Shown here: in pieces, positions 33,592-45,632 of the stretch
How the letters are laid out: each line of letters starts with the position of its first letter
Position numbering within the stretch: the stretch's first letter is position 1
Assembly (NCBI GenBank): GCA_030549205.1
Contig: JAUKTV010000008.1
Location: forward strand, 682,001-746,000
Source of the DNA: Apiosordaria backusii
Lineage: Eukaryota > Ascomycota > Sordariomycetes > Sordariales > Lasiosphaeriaceae
Direction of reading: 5' to 3'
Length of the DNA: 64,000 nt
The notes under the pieces: model-generated
Told to the model about the DNA's origin: nothing
Seen by the model: the letters and a program-made list of their open reading frames with translations, nothing else
Databases searched by the model: none
Program-made: the position numbers and the translations under genes

Positions 33592-34222
33592 TAAAAAGAC
33601 TTACCTATCTTTATTTATTTTTAACTTTAAGTCCTTTAATTTCTTATTAAAGTTGCTATTTAAATTGCTAATATTGCCAATATTATACTTTAAATATATA
33701 AGCATATTAAGTATATTTAGCAATTCTAATACTTTATTATCGATATATTTATTTCTAATTTAAACTTAATAGTAAAGGATAGTATAATAGAAAGTAAATA
33801 CTATAACTTTAATAACCTTAAGGTTATTTTTTTAACTATCCTATTCTTTAATATAATTATTAAACTTAATTACTATTTTAATAGTAACGGCTTTATAGAA
33901 GGTTTTATACTTTAAGATAGTCTTTTTAATACTGTAAAATAAGTATATATTAAGACATTTAGAAAAATTATTTAGGCCTTTATTATAAGTTTAAAGCTTT
34001 AAGTTTAAAAGTAAGATAATTAAAGTCGGCCAGGCTTTAATTTCCTCCTCTTTATTGTAAAGTTCTTTAAAGTAGTAATAGGCTATTTTAATAGTAAGAA
34101 AGTATATAAAGGTCTTTTTGATTTTAATCTTAAATTAAAGTATAAAGCTATAGAATAGAAAATACTTAAGTAAATAAATAGTATATATATTTAATAATAT
34201 TAGTAGGTACTTATAATACTAT

Positions 34223-34268
34223 ACTTAATTAGCTAATAAACTTTTAAAAGTTTATCGGCTGATTAAAT
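34223..34268. repeat. 46-bp palindrome, copy 4
   Basis: Begins ACTTAATTAGCTAATAAAC, centre TTTTAAAA, ends GTTTATCGGCTGATTAAAT. Confidence 0.75.
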
Positions 34269-35583
34269 CGGTAAGTAGTATTTAAAAACTTACTAATAAT
34301 TTAATATAGTTTAAAAAAGTTATTTATATATCTATAGGTCTATTAATTAACTTAAGTATATTTCTTCTATAGTATTTAATTGTTAAGCTTTTTAACGACC
34401 CTTTTAAGTACTTTAAGCTTACTTTTATTATATATTCCTAAATGTTTTATACTGGTAATTAAAAGCTTATTATTATTATAAATATTTTTAAATAAGCTAC
34501 TAGTATATAAAAATAATTTAATCGAAAAGCTCTATACTATAGTTACCTTAATAGTTATAAAGGTAGTCTTTTAATCTACCTTTCTATTTTCCTTTAAAGA
34601 CGATTTAACAGTATTAGTTATAAATTTAACTATTAAGCTATTAAAAGCAATTAGATAATTATTAATAATAGTTAAATCCTTTAAAAATAAAAGAAGTTTC
34701 TTTTTAATGTTAATTTTAATAGAATATATATAAAGGCAAATATAGATCTTATTTTTATAAAGGAAATCAGATAGGATATAAATAGTATATATATTAATAG
34801 ATAGAATATTTTATTTAGTTATTAAAGTAGCCTTTCTTTAAGCTAAGGTTTAATTAATTATTGGATTTTCGATAGAACAATTAGTTATTATAACTTATAT
34901 TTTAGTTTTAATTTAAAGATGTTTTTAAAATATATTAATAAAGTCTTTATTAAATAGTAAATCGATTATAGAGTTAAATTTAAAAAGCTTAAAGGTACTT
35001 TTATAAATATTTTAAATTTACTAAGCTTTAATATTTTTTTAGATTGTATCCTTTTTAAACTTTAAAAAAAGTCTAGTTAAATTATACTTTAACTATTACT
35101 TAATAGATATAAGGTTCTTACTTTAAAGGCTATTTTTACTAAGGATTTTATTTTTTATTTTCCTTTTATAAAAAAAGAGATAATAGATAAATATAATAAC
35201 CTAATTATTAATATAATAGTTACTATAGTAATATTTACTATTAAACTAAGTAAACTTTAAGGTCTGTATATTATTACCGATATTAAAAGTTATTAAATAT
35301 ATATACTAAATAGTAATAATAGTTAAATAAAAGAGTCTTTTATACTTAGTTTTAAAGTTTATATTACCGATATTATTAATATAAATTATAATAAATAGTA
35401 GATTTTTATATCTTTTAAAGGCTTAGAAAATCGGTATAAATAAAAAGTTAGAGAATATAGTTAAAATAACTTTAAAATAGATACTATAGATTATACCGGT
35501 ATTTTATTTAAAAACTACTTAAATAAAAGGACTGAAGATTAATATAACTGTTATATATTAATTTATATTTATTTAAAGGTTAT

Positions 35584-35629
35584 ATTTAATTAACTAATAA
35601 AGTTTTAAAAGTTTATTAAGCAGTTAAAT
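35584..35629. repeat. 46-bp palindrome, copy 5
   Basis: Begins ATTTAATTAACTAATAAAG, centre TTTTAAAA, ends GTTTATTAAGCAGTTAAAT. Confidence 0.75.
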
Positions 35630-35824
35630 ATTAGTTTTATAATAGAAATATACCTTAAATATCAATATAATAGGTTAATACTATAATTAATTTGTATTTA
35701 CCGATTAAAGCTATCTTTATTTATAATACCTTTTTAATAATTATCGATATTATCGGATAATAAAAGATATAATTATTAAGTTCCTACTTTAATATTAGTA
35801 ATAAGTTTTAAAATAAAGTCTTAT

Positions 35825-35870
35825 ATTTAATCGGCCGACGAACTTTTAAAACTTTATTAGTTAATTAAGT
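35825..35870. repeat. 46-bp palindrome, copy 6 (partial seventh at 36428)
   Basis: Begins ATTTAATCGGCCGACGAAC, ends ACTTTATTAGTTAATTAAGT. A further left half (CTTAATAGGCCGGTAAACTTT) starts near 36429. Confidence 0.7.
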
Positions 35871-36880
35871 TTTAATTAAGATACTTATTTAAATAAAACC
35901 CTTCTTTTCTTCCTCCTTTAGCTTTTTTTTATACTTAGGCTTTTTTATAATATACAGTATATTTTTAATTTTATTATATTAAAGGGGCCGTTTAATAATA
36001 AACTTTTTTAAAATAAACTTATCGATAAAGAAGAAACTGAAATTATATAGGACTTTATAAAATAAAGATTCCTTATTGCCTTTTATTATATTAAACTTTT
36101 TAACTTTTCCTTTTATAGTAATTATCTGTTTTTTATTTTTAAAGGCCTCTTTTATATTTATAATTATCGGACTTTTAAACTTAAGTATCCTAATAATATC
36201 GATATTATTAAAGAAAGGATAATCTTTTATATAAACTATATTATCTTTTTTATTAAAGATAGAATTGTATTTTTAAAAGAGGCTTTTACCTTTAATAAAG
36301 ATTATTAAAGCGACCTTTAAAATAGTAACCTTACTTTACTTTTTAACTAAGATTTTAAAAAGATCTATAGTAAATCTAATCTTAGTATTAAAGTATAAGG
36401 TTATTTTTTATTATATTAAAAGTATATACTTAATAGGCCGGTAAACTTTTTTTAAATAGAAGGTAGGTTTTAAATAAGAAGAAGTAGGTAGGTAATTGAA
36501 AATAAATTTAGTTATAAAGAAAAAGAGTTTTAAAATTAAAAAAAAATAGGTTAGAATTTATATTTAAAAGGATAGTTAATCTATATACCTTTATAAATCT
36601 AAGTTTAAATATAAATTATTTATATATAAGTAAAAATTTTATTAATTAATTAAGTTCTAAGATTCTAATAGGTAAAAATATATTATATTCTCTATAGTCT
36701 TCTTTATTTACTATTACTTCTGCTTTATAGGTATTGTATTTATTATTAAACCTTTCTTTTATTCCCTCTTCTAACCTTACCCTACGTTCAGTTCTAGTAT
36801 AGCAATAGTAATAACGTAACTGTTAATAACCCTTATAGAATACCATATACTCTTAGTATATCTTAAGCTAATAACTTATT

Positions 36881-38061
36881 ATTATATTATAGTAGAGAGT
36901 AAAACACTTTCTGGTCTGGCCCTTCTATCAGCATCAGTGGCACGCATATGGCTTGCGTGATGCGAGGCAGGACAGACGGGGGTGGGGCTTTTGGATGGGG
37001 ACTTAACCACTCAAAAGCTGTTGGCGGAAATCTGGCGAATGTAGTATCTGTCCCTGCATCATTGTCAGGCCGCTCGTCAATAAACATCGTTCGGTAGGAC
37101 GGGAGGAGGGGTCAAAAGTGCAGTTTTTCATGCAGCATAGCCAACAAGTATTGGAAGAAATGTGATGAAGGCGCATTCAGTATGGTGTGGTGCTGTTGGT
37201 TGTCACCACTCCGGCCTGCCGGCTGTGACCAGGTGGAAGGCATTGGGTTCCCTCCTGCTGAGCGCTGATCTCTTATCTCTGGTCAGTCATTTTTCAAGCT
37301 ACAGACCACCTACTGGGCGCATCCCGTCGTAGGAGCCAAGCCACAGAGGGGATTCGGAATCTACCTTATTGGGCAGGTGGGGACATGTTTTTCAATAGGT
37401 TTGCCTTTGTCCACCAGCCCGGGAACATGAGCTATCCAATATCTCAAGACATGAGATTATCATTGCTGAGGTAGTTGGAACTTTTCTACCAGCCACCAGA
37501 GGTTTCGCGTCTCCTACTAACTAGCGGGCACACTGTGTTACTGACCAGTGTCATATCTACATGCGGTCGGAACGAAACACACTCAAGCCGAAGGTTTGTA
37601 TCGTCCTGATGAGAAATTCCGTGTCTCGTTCAGCGCACCGATTCAGAATCCAGGCTATGCCAATGCCGACATGCTTGCACCGCCTCTCGAGTCTTGGCTG
37701 GGAACTCGGCAGAGGGACGGGCCTGAACTCTGGGGACCAATGGAGGGGCATTCATACCCCTTCCTCCACACTCTTCTACCCCCCTTCACCGGTTTCACAC
37801 CTCGCGGCACTCCCCCAGGCATCTTCGAGTCATTCTCAAGGCGTCCTCCACACCATCTGAGGGATTATCAATTGTGGTTCGCATGGTCCGCAAACGCGGA
37901 AAAACGGAGCCTCATGGTGAGCTTTTAAACTGGAAACCCACCGAACCAAATTGCATCAGTCGATTACTCGGACTTTTTCACTCTTTTTTCGCATACGTTG
38001 AATTGTTGTACGTACTCTGAGACCCGCCCGCCCGCATTGCCAAGATTCGCCGCAGGGCAAC
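36881..38061. other. Gene-free stretch upstream of kinase B
   Basis: Normal composition. Overlapping frames at 37548-37928 (plus) show no domain or splice continuity with kinase B. Contains its promoter. Confidence 0.35.
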
Positions 38062-39881
38062 ATGTCCGAGCCTCTTTATAAGTCGCTGAGAGGCGGCCTT
38101 GTAACATCAAGCCTTGGCGAGATGCAGTTCCTGCCATGGAATATTGTCAAGAAAGAGGTTACAGTCGACAGAATTCACCCGTACCTAAGTTTCGGTTCTC
38201 AGCTCTACACTTGGGTCTCTGATGATAATTTAGCCCGTCAGATTCACGAGCAAGCAAGCAAGGTGTTCGCCATTCTTGTCCTCATTGACAAGCCTTCAGC
38301 CATTCAAACGTTATTCACAAAGCACCGCCTTACCGACAAAGATCTTCCTCTTCAGCCTACCAAGAATGGAGAACATGATAGCTTAGTATCCTCAGCCACC
38401 AAGAAGGAATTCCTTTCGTTCGACAAGTGGGGAGGCCTGGCTGCTGTCGACAGTTTTCTGGAAAAACAGTACCTTGTCCTGGCACCCGTGTTCAACACAC
38501 CTGGCCAGACTCTGAAGCTGCACCGCAATCATCCTCTACCCTTCGTGGAATGTGTATGGAAAGCCAGTGGAAGTGACGGAGTCATGGTCCACCACGGCAG
38601 ACTACACCCTTCTTATCGGCTTCCTCCTTCCATGGTAAGACTCCACATGATCTGATTGTGTTCTTGGTCGGTACTAATGGTAATGAAACTGGCCAGGCCA
38701 CATCGAACGATAAGATTGCCATCAAAGAGATCGCAGACAAGAAGACGTTCGACCGGGAAAAGGCAAACCTCGACAGGATCCAACCTCTCCATCACAAGCA
38801 TCTCATCAACCTCCTCGGTAGCTGTGAGAAAGGATCTGTGAACTACTTTTTCTTCCCCTGGGCGGCCGGTGGCAACCTTCGCGATGTCTGGCAGCGTCAC
38901 ACAGGTCCTGATCAAAAGGGTTTATGTTTTCCGCAAACCATATCATGGGTGCTGGATCAAATGCTCGGTCTCGTGGACGCAATCCGGATTCTTCACGAAA
39001 ATGGAATCCGCCATGGCGATATCAAGCCTCAAAACATCCTCCATTTCACTAATTCGGTGGACGACTTCGGTGGCATAACCGGCACCCTCGTACTTGCTGA
39101 TGTCGGTGTATCTAAATACCATCACGAGGCTACAGCCCTGAGACACGAGGCCACGAACACCAGAGATGCCACTATCTCATATGAAGCCCCCGAAGCTGCT
39201 TCTGAGTTCAAAAACGGGACTCCAAGGCCTCGTCGCTACGACATGTGGTCTCTCGGTTGCATGTTTCTGGAGTTTGTAGTCTGGCTTCATTACGAGTTCG
39301 AAGCCGTCGAAACCTTCCGCAAACAACGAATGCCCAGACGAGGAGACCCCAGAACAGCGCCTGGAAACTTCTTTACACAGCCTCTCAACGATGATGGCCC
39401 AGCAATTATTCATTCCAAAGTTAAGGACGCCATCAGTCTCCTGCGTGAGGACCCGCGTTCTCGGAGTAACGGAAATGCAACCACTGCTCTTGGCGATCTC
39501 ATAAAACTGATTGAGGACGATCTTTTGCAGGTCAACCCTGAGCAGCGCGCCCATGCCCCTGTGCTACACGCCAACCTCGATCGGATTGTGCAAAGGGCGC
39601 ACAAAGATCCTCAATATCTGTGCCGACTTGTCGATCCTCCCCCTGAGATCCCAAGATTCTTCAGAAGAAGCAGCAGCAGGAGAGATAGCAGGGCGAGCAC
39701 CAGAAAGTTTTCTTCTTCTTCGTCTTCCTCTGTCAGCAGCTTTACCGGGTCGTCCTTTACACCGACAGATACAGGACGCAGTCGTCGCTCCTCAGTTTCA
39801 TCTGTCTCAAACCCCCGAAGTTCCAAACTGTCTTTGCCTCCTGACTTCATAGACGAGGCGGTGGTGATTGAGGAGGAATAA
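38062..39881 (+). CDS. Protein kinase-like protein (kinase B)
   Basis: Exons 38062-38634 and 38697-39881 give 585 aa. An N-terminal domain of about 170 residues (LPWNIVKKEVTVDRIHPYL...FAILVLIDKPSAI) corresponds to that of kinase A. The kinase fold has IAIKEIA (ATP-site Lys), LHHKHLINLLG, FFPWAAGGNL, catalytic loop HGDIKPQN (Gly instead of Arg in HRD), DVG instead of DFG, YEAPEA and YDMWSLGCMFLEF. A Ser/Arg-rich C-terminal tail of about 80 residues ends in EEE. The activation segment lacks a clear phosphosite anchor because the HRD Arg is gone, so regulation probably does not use activation-loop phosphorylation (inference). It lacks kinase A's long insert. Confidence 0.87.
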
Positions 39882-40437
39882 TGATGGGAATAGGTGAACC
39901 AACATGACAAAGACTGTCTTGTGGTGGTGGTACTGGACAACATCCTGTTTTCGAATGTTCGCGATAGAACAGGTATGGTGTTTGGGTTGGACCACGGCTC
40001 TTCAAAAGCTTGTTATTGATGTCTCTCTTTGTTCTTGAATTACGTTCATAGCCATGTGTAGGGTAGCTCATATGTAACTGCTATTTCCTTGAGATAAGTC
40101 TATCAATACTGTTAGATCTCAAGTTTAAGATAGTGTTGGTTGGTTGGGTTCAATAAAAAAAGCGCCAAAAGATTAAAAACATTTCTCTAAGATACTTTCT
40201 TCATCACCTAGCCAACGCCTGTTCATTGTTGGACTTGCCTCTTATCCCTTACTCGCACCCCTGCTGTCAAACCGTCAGCGACCTGCACAGATAGAATGGC
40301 CAATCACGTGTCACTGGGAGGACCCAACCCCAAAATTTCCCATCCGGCGATATCGCTCTTTTGATCTCCGCCGATCATCCCAACCAAGTGTCACCAGGAA
40401 TCCCAGCGGCCATTTTTTGGATACCATACCTGTAATC
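39882..40437. other. Intergenic region between kinase B and the Nudix gene
   Basis: Contains the kinase 3' flank and the Nudix promoter. No gene seen. Confidence 0.35.
40299..40310 (+). promoter_or_regulatory. CCAAT box abutting a CACGTG E-box
   Basis: CCAATCACGTG lies about 130 bp upstream of the Nudix start codon. CCAAT is bound by the HAP complex and CACGTG by bHLH factors in fungi (established); use here is inferred from position. Confidence 0.4.
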
Positions 40438-41462
40438 ATGCGGAGCAATCTCGAAATCATCCAAGAATGCGACAAGTAATTCCTCCCCACTCCCGATTCC
40501 TAGCGCAACCAATTACTGATATCATACCCCCATTTAGCTTCCCCTACCCCGACCTCACCAATAACGAAGCTTACACCAAAGCCACCGCGCCCCTCTGGCT
40601 CTTTTTCCTCCCCGATGACCCAGAACCCCACGGCTTCCTCATCCAGTCAGTGATCGACCGCATGCCATGGACCTCCTCCTTCCGTCTCGACCCCCACCGC
40701 AAAGAGGTCCACCTCCTCAAAGCTGAGGGTAGAAAAAACTGGCAAGCCGCTTGCAACGAAGCCATTGATGAGCTCCTCGATCTCGCCCGGGCGCAGAATG
40801 CTTTCCCCCGCCTAGGCAGGAAAAGAGACGAGTACTTTCCCATCGTCGGTGCCAAGTTTGATATCGGGATTGAGAGGTCAGCGATGAGTTTATTCGGGAT
40901 TGTCGGCCAGGGCGCGCACATGACGGTTTACACCCGCACATCTACTGGAAAGATGATGTTCTGGATCCCGCGGCGGAATGCCAACAAGTCTACTTACCCC
41001 AATATGCTGGATCAAGCTGTTGCGGGCGGGGTGGCGACGGGGGAGACGCCGTTTGAGTGCATCCTGCGGGAAGCGGGTGAGGAGGCGGCGCTGGATGAGG
41101 AGGTGGTGATGAGGGATAGTGTCGCGGCGGGGACAGTGATGTGGTGGAATGTTTCGGATGAGAAGGCGGGTGGGGAGGTGGGGTTGATGAACCCGGGGGT
41201 GTTGTATGTGTATGATCTTGAGGTCGGGCCAGAGGTGGTGTTCAAGCCGGTGGATGATGATATTCAGAGTTTTCATCTGATGAGTGTGGAGGAGGTGAGG
41301 GATGCGATGAGGAACGGGGAGTTCAAGCCGAGTTGTGCGGCGGTTATGATGGATTTCTTTGTGAGGCATGGGTTTATTACGGCTGAGGATGAAGGGGATT
41401 ATGTTGAGATTGTGTCGCGGCTGCATCGCAGGTTGCCGTTTTGGCTGAGTCCCGGGCGTTGA
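40438..41462 (+). CDS. DUF4743 plus Nudix hydrolase (YJR142W-like)
   Basis: A 38-nt first exon (40438-40475, MRSNLEIIQECD) is joined over a 62-nt intron to 40538-41462, giving 320 aa; the junction rebuilds CDNFPYPD, the conserved start of the family. The N-terminal half is the DUF4743 region (PHGFLIQSVIDRMPW, SLFGIVGQGAHMTVY). The Nudix box follows: GGVATGETPFECILREAGEE fits GX5EX7REUXEEXGU. These proteins are related to thiamine-pyrophosphokinase-associated Nudix enzymes such as yeast YJR142W, reported to act on damaged forms of thiamine diphosphate. No targeting signal is evident, so probably cytosolic. Confidence 0.92.
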
Positions 41463-42408
41463 AGCTGCTCAGTGGACTTGAAAGGAGAATCAGGGTTCTA
41501 AGGCATGGACGGGTCACCTCATGTTTATCTGATTAATCTTTTCATCATCTGTGTTGTTTGCTTCGTCCATTCTGTGCCACAGCTATGGTGACCTACCTGT
41601 CAGCTTACAAGATTGGCTGTGTGAGTGTCAAACTCGACATGCGATTTAAACATGATGAATAAGGAGAACGGAAGGTGTCTCAGTGCATTCGTCAGTTCAA
41701 AGCATAGGTCCACTTTCTGTCTAACAATGAAAATCTACAGGGTTGACCCAACACAATGGTTCTCGCCCCAATTGGCCAAGCGCGATCTAAAGTGTGTTGT
41801 CAAAGCAGCTGAAGATATTCAGGTTCTTACTTGAGGTTAGTCCTTTTTTAGTTAGCGCCCATGCATGGCGTTGGGGGCGAGACCTCACCGGATTTGAGGC
41901 TGAGAATGATTGCAGCAGGGGTTATTTGGGAAGCCCTCACGTTGTGGACAAAGAAATAGAGACTGCTGCATACTAATTACATCCGAACGCCTATTAAATC
42001 ATCTTGAAGACATATTAACTATTTTTCAACGCCTTATCGCTATCTTTGAAGGCCTTTGTTTTAAGTTGGAGTCTCTATTTTTTTGTCCACGACGTGGCCC
42101 TGGAAGTCAGTCTCAGCTCACTCACAACAACCCATGATTTCTACTTGGCATCTCAACGCCACCGACAACCAATTGGTCAAAGCAAATAAACTATCGATCG
42201 CTTTGCCAGAATTGAAGTTGGCAAATTTGAGCTTTGATGCTTCAGGCGCCTTTGGAATAAGCCTAGACTGTCGGTTCGGTAGATGAAGCGATGGCCCACT
42301 GTATTTCTGTCTCCTCCCCTTTCTCATATCTTTTACTCTCTCTTTCTTGTGTTCCCACGAGCCATTCACTCTTTTGGTTTATCGGCTCCCTGGTAATCAT
42401 TCAGAGCC
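41463..42408. other. Intergenic region upstream of the WSC gene
   Basis: Short frames only, no supported gene. Holds the promoter of the WSC-domain gene. Confidence 0.35.
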
Positions 42409-45102
42409 ATGGCGGCTTTCACTCATTCAAGCCTACGGCTCCTGCCTCTCTTTTCTCTGCTCTTCTCAGTCAGTTCTGGTCTTCCCAGCAAGCACTCAGC
42501 CCGACAAGTCGCCCCTTCCTACACCACCCTCGGATGTTTCAAGGACAATGAAGGCGGTCAACGAGCTCTCGTCGGAGGAAGCTACGCAGCTGATGACATG
42601 ACCGTTGCCAGCTGTGCAACATTTTGTTCCAAGTTCGAATTGTTCGCTGTCTCTTACGGCCGCGAGTGTTATTGCGGCCACTCAGTCACAGACGGCAACA
42701 CAGAGGTCGATGCTGCCGACTGTTCCTTCCCATGCGCAGGAAATGCAGACGAAAAATGCGGCGCCGGCAACAGAGTTAACCTCTACACCAACGACAGCCC
42801 GTCGATCCGAGCTCCCGCATCACTGCCTGGTATCACCTCACTCGGTTGCTTTGTCGACAGTGCCGCTCGTATCCTGCCAAACAATATCATCGGTGCCGAT
42901 GACATGACTGCTGCGAAATGCGCTCTGAACTGTGCTGGATACGATTTCTTCGGCACTCAGTGGTCCCGCGAGTGCTTCTGCGGTTCGATATTGCCTACCG
43001 AACCGGCGCCAGCATCTGACTGCTCCATGCCCTGCTCTGGTGATGACAACGAGCTTTGCGGCGCCGGCATGCGATTAAACGTCTACAGCTTCAATAAGGA
43101 ATCGACCTCGACTACCTCCTCCGAACCGGCGACGTCTTCCCCAACATCTGTGCCAACCATCGATGGCTTCGAATACCAGGGCTGCTACACTGACAATGTC
43201 CCTCAACGTGTCTTGGGAGGCAAGGTTGTGGTGGATGGTGCCATGACATTGGAAAAGTGCGCATCGTCATGCAAAGATAGTGGTTATGCTCTATTCGGCG
43301 TTCAATACAGCTCGGAGTGCTTCTGTGGCACCTCGCTTGATGCTGCCAGTGTTCAGGTTCCCGACACTGAGTGTGGTATGGCGTGCAGTGGCGACCAGTC
43401 GCAGAAATGCGGTGATGGCAACCGTCTAAGTCTGTATGCTGATCCCACCCTGGAGCAATCCGAAGCAACCAACTTAGCCTCGATCGGCGAGTTTACTTAT
43501 CGATCTTGCTGGACCGATGATCTCGGTAACCGGTCCCTCACCGCTGTCGAACACAGGACAGATGATATGACGGTAGCCAAGTGCGCAGACATATGCCAGG
43601 ACTACACGTTTTTCGGTCTCGAGTATGGGAGGGAGTGCTATTGCGGCGATGAGCTTGTTGGTCAAGCTGCTCTGGAAAAGGATTGCAGCATTCTCTGTGT
43701 GGGTGGTGGTAATAACTGGTGCGGTGGACCTTTTCGGATGAATCTTTACGCGAAGGAATCTGTCTCGACATCTGTGTCCATCACTGTTTCTGAGAGCTCC
43801 ACAACTTCTTTGGCTGAATCTACCACGGTGGCGGAGTCAACTGCTTCAGAGACAATCACCACTACGAGTGAGCCATCCAGCACTCTTTCAGAGACCTCGA
43901 CCACCACAATCGAGGAACCAACCACCACCACAACCGAGGAGCCAAGCACCACTACAACCGAGGAACCAAGCATCACGACAGAGGAACCAAGCACATCAAC
44001 AGAGGAATCGACCACATCAACGGAGGAATCGACCACATCAACGGAGGAACCGACCACCTCGACTGAGAAATCGAGCACATCAATTATTGAGGCATCCACG
44101 ACAACATCGATAGTCGAGGCATCTACCACATCAACTGTCGAAGCGAGCACGACGATAGAAACTTCAACAACTTCGGACACCGTATCGTCAACAACCTCTG
44201 TGGATGACTCCACGTCTCTGCCCTCGTCAACAATTGCAAGCTCAACGACCACGACACAAGGCCCTAGCTTGACTACCATCACGAGGTGCCCCCCAACGCC
44301 GACCTGGGTAGGGAGGCCAGAGATGTGTTACGACACAACCCTTCCTTATCAATGTGAACAGCTCGCGTCGACATTGTATCAGCCTCAGGGCATGTCCTGG
44401 GCGTTACTCAACTGTCAAGGCGTCATCACCCGATACGGATTGCAGCCCAATCCAACCACATGCTTTCCTACCTCGACTGCTGTCAACCCTCCCGATGCAG
44501 CTGCCGCCACGTCGACTATTAGAAGCGTCCATTCCTGCCTGCGATCAGCCTATATCTGCACCAAAGCCTCGACCTGTGTCACGAACACCTATCCCGTCGG
44601 TCAAGTTCCCGTCCCAACCCCGACCACCGGCGTCGAACTTCTCAGCGACGGCGGCTTCGAGAGCGGACAGTGGGGCAACTGGACGTTGACTGGAGATACT
44701 ACCCGCATGTATGGTCAGGTCTCGACTCTGAATCCCAGGGCAGGCTCCTATAGCTACCACATTCACAACCCGAACTATTCTAGCGCGGCCCTCTGGCTCA
44801 GCCGGAATATTGCAGTTGAACCCGGGAAGTACTACCGCTTCAAGACCAACGTTTGGATCACGAATTCTCAGGTCGAGAATAATATTCGCCTAATGGCAAA
44901 TCCAGCCGGGTATAATCAGCTGATTCAATTGAGGTATACCACGGCGGGCATGTGGCGGGAGGTTTCGTTCACTTTTCCTGCAACTTCTTCTTGGCTTGAG
45001 CTGCAGCTTCTTGTTACCGCGCAACCGCTTTATAACGGGCAGCAGTGGGAAGGGTCGAATAACATCTTTGTTGATGATGTTAGTTTGGTGCGTTTGTATT
45101 AG
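42409..45102 (+). CDS. Secreted protein with four WSC domains and a CBM-like C-terminus
   Basis: One exon, 897 aa. Signal peptide (LRLLPLFSLLFSVSSG), then four WSC domains at about 39-127, 142-230, 255-345 and 361-450. Each has the GC-F/Y-x-D start, a C-x3-C pair, ECxCG and the final C-G-x-x-x-R-x-N/S-x-Y. A Thr/Ser linker of about 170 residues (repeats of TTTEEPS/STEESTT, probably heavily O-mannosylated) leads to a cysteine-bearing segment and a terminal beta-sandwich (GGFESGQWGNW...NIFVDDVSLV) resembling carbohydrate-binding modules of the CBM4/9 type. No C-terminal membrane helix or GPI signal, so it is likely secreted and wall- or glucan-binding rather than a WSC1-type stress sensor. Confidence 0.92.
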   Translation: MAAFTHSSLRLLPLFSLLFSVSSGLPSKHSARQVAPSYTTLGCFKDNEGGQRALVGGSYAADDMTVASCATFCSKFELFAVSYGRECYCGHSVTDGNTEVDAADCSFPCAGNADEKCGAGNRVNLYTNDSPSIRAPASLPGITSLGCFVDSAARILPNNIIGADDMTAAKCALNCAGYDFFGTQWSRECFCGSILPTEPAPASDCSMPCSGDDNELCGAGMRLNVYSFNKESTSTTSSEPATSSPTSVPTIDGFEYQGCYTDNVPQRVLGGKVVVDGAMTLEKCASSCKDSGYALFGVQYSSECFCGTSLDAASVQVPDTECGMACSGDQSQKCGDGNRLSLYADPTLEQSEATNLASIGEFTYRSCWTDDLGNRSLTAVEHRTDDMTVAKCADICQDYTFFGLEYGRECYCGDELVGQAALEKDCSILCVGGGNNWCGGPFRMNLYAKESVSTSVSITVSESSTTSLAESTTVAESTASETITTTSEPSSTLSETSTTTIEEPTTTTTEEPSTTTTEEPSITTEEPSTSTEESTTSTEESTTSTEEPTTSTEKSSTSIIEASTTTSIVEASTTSTVEASTTIETSTTSDTVSSTTSVDDSTSLPSSTIASSTTTTQGPSLTTITRCPPTPTWVGRPEMCYDTTLPYQCEQLASTLYQPQGMSWALLNCQGVITRYGLQPNPTTCFPTSTAVNPPDAAAATSTIRSVHSCLRSAYICTKASTCVTNTYPVGQVPVPTPTTGVELLSDGGFESGQWGNWTLTGDTTRMYGQVSTLNPRAGSYSYHIHNPNYSSAALWLSRNIAVEPGKYYRFKTNVWITNSQVENNIRLMANPAGYNQLIQLRYTTAGMWREVSFTFPATSSWLELQLLVTAQPLYNGQQWEGSNNIFVDDVSLVRLY
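43890..44120 (+). repeat. ACC/GAGGAACC-type coding repeat in the Thr-rich linker
   Basis: Units of 21-24 nt encode (S/T)TTTEEP and STEESTT. Prone to length change while keeping the frame. Confidence 0.7.
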
Positions 45103-45485
45103 GGGATTGTAACATAATAATTTTGGATATTACGTCCGCAGCCGAAGCCTTTCAGTCGACATCTGTCCAAGCGGAGCTCCAGACTCAGTGTGCCGGATGG
45201 GTATGGATCCGATCTATGCGATTCTCTCCCGAATTCGCCAAGCGCTTCCTCCCGAAGGAGGACGACAATGGTGGCGAGGGAAGCTCAGGCCAGCGTGGAG
45301 GAAGTAACTGATGAGAGGTCTTCCAGGAATGGCTCTTCGTGGCGGGGTTGAGGTAACTGCCCGGTATTCTCTTTTCACCCCCGTCCGCTCACGACTTTCT
45401 TCCCTCCCTCCCCCGTCCCCTCACGACTTTCTTCCCTCCCTCCCCCGTCCCCTCTCGCCCCAACCTCCGCCTCCCAACCGCAAAA
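45103..45485. other. Short intergenic region with a 32-bp direct repeat
   Basis: A pyrimidine-rich 32-bp unit (CTCACGACTTTCTTCCCTCC start) is present twice in tandem at 45388-45419 and 45420-45451, just before a gene fragment. Confidence 0.6.
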
Positions 45486-45632
45486 ATGGACCCCGGCATC
45501 GCCGAGTACTTCCGCCTCCTCGCGTCCCTAGTTGCCCTCGTACTCCACAAAGTGACTCCGTTCAAAATCAGAAGGATGGGTGGGAGACATGGGAAGTTGC
45601 CGGGCCCACAGGGTTGGCGGGTGCCTGCCTAG
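45486..45632 (+). pseudogene. Truncated third copy of the coiled-coil family
   Basis: The 48-codon frame begins MDPGIAEYFRLLASLVALVL, which lines up with the starts of the two intact paralogs (GLADYFRLVSATLARIA and GLRDYFDLVSNTLKLID). After about 23 residues the similarity ends and a stop follows. The break suggests deletion of the rest. It might instead be a short gene, but that is unlikely. Confidence 0.6.

Larger units (their letters stand above)
32609..36880. repeat. A/T-rich RIP-like block 3, right part
   Basis: Continuation of the block left of the retrotransposon. No open frame; four full and two partial copies of the 46-bp palindrome. Composition returns to normal at about 36880. Confidence 0.75.

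Noticed and set aside
37548..37928. 126-codon frame upstream of kinase B
   Set aside because: No link by splice sites to kinase B, and overlapping frames of similar quality exist.
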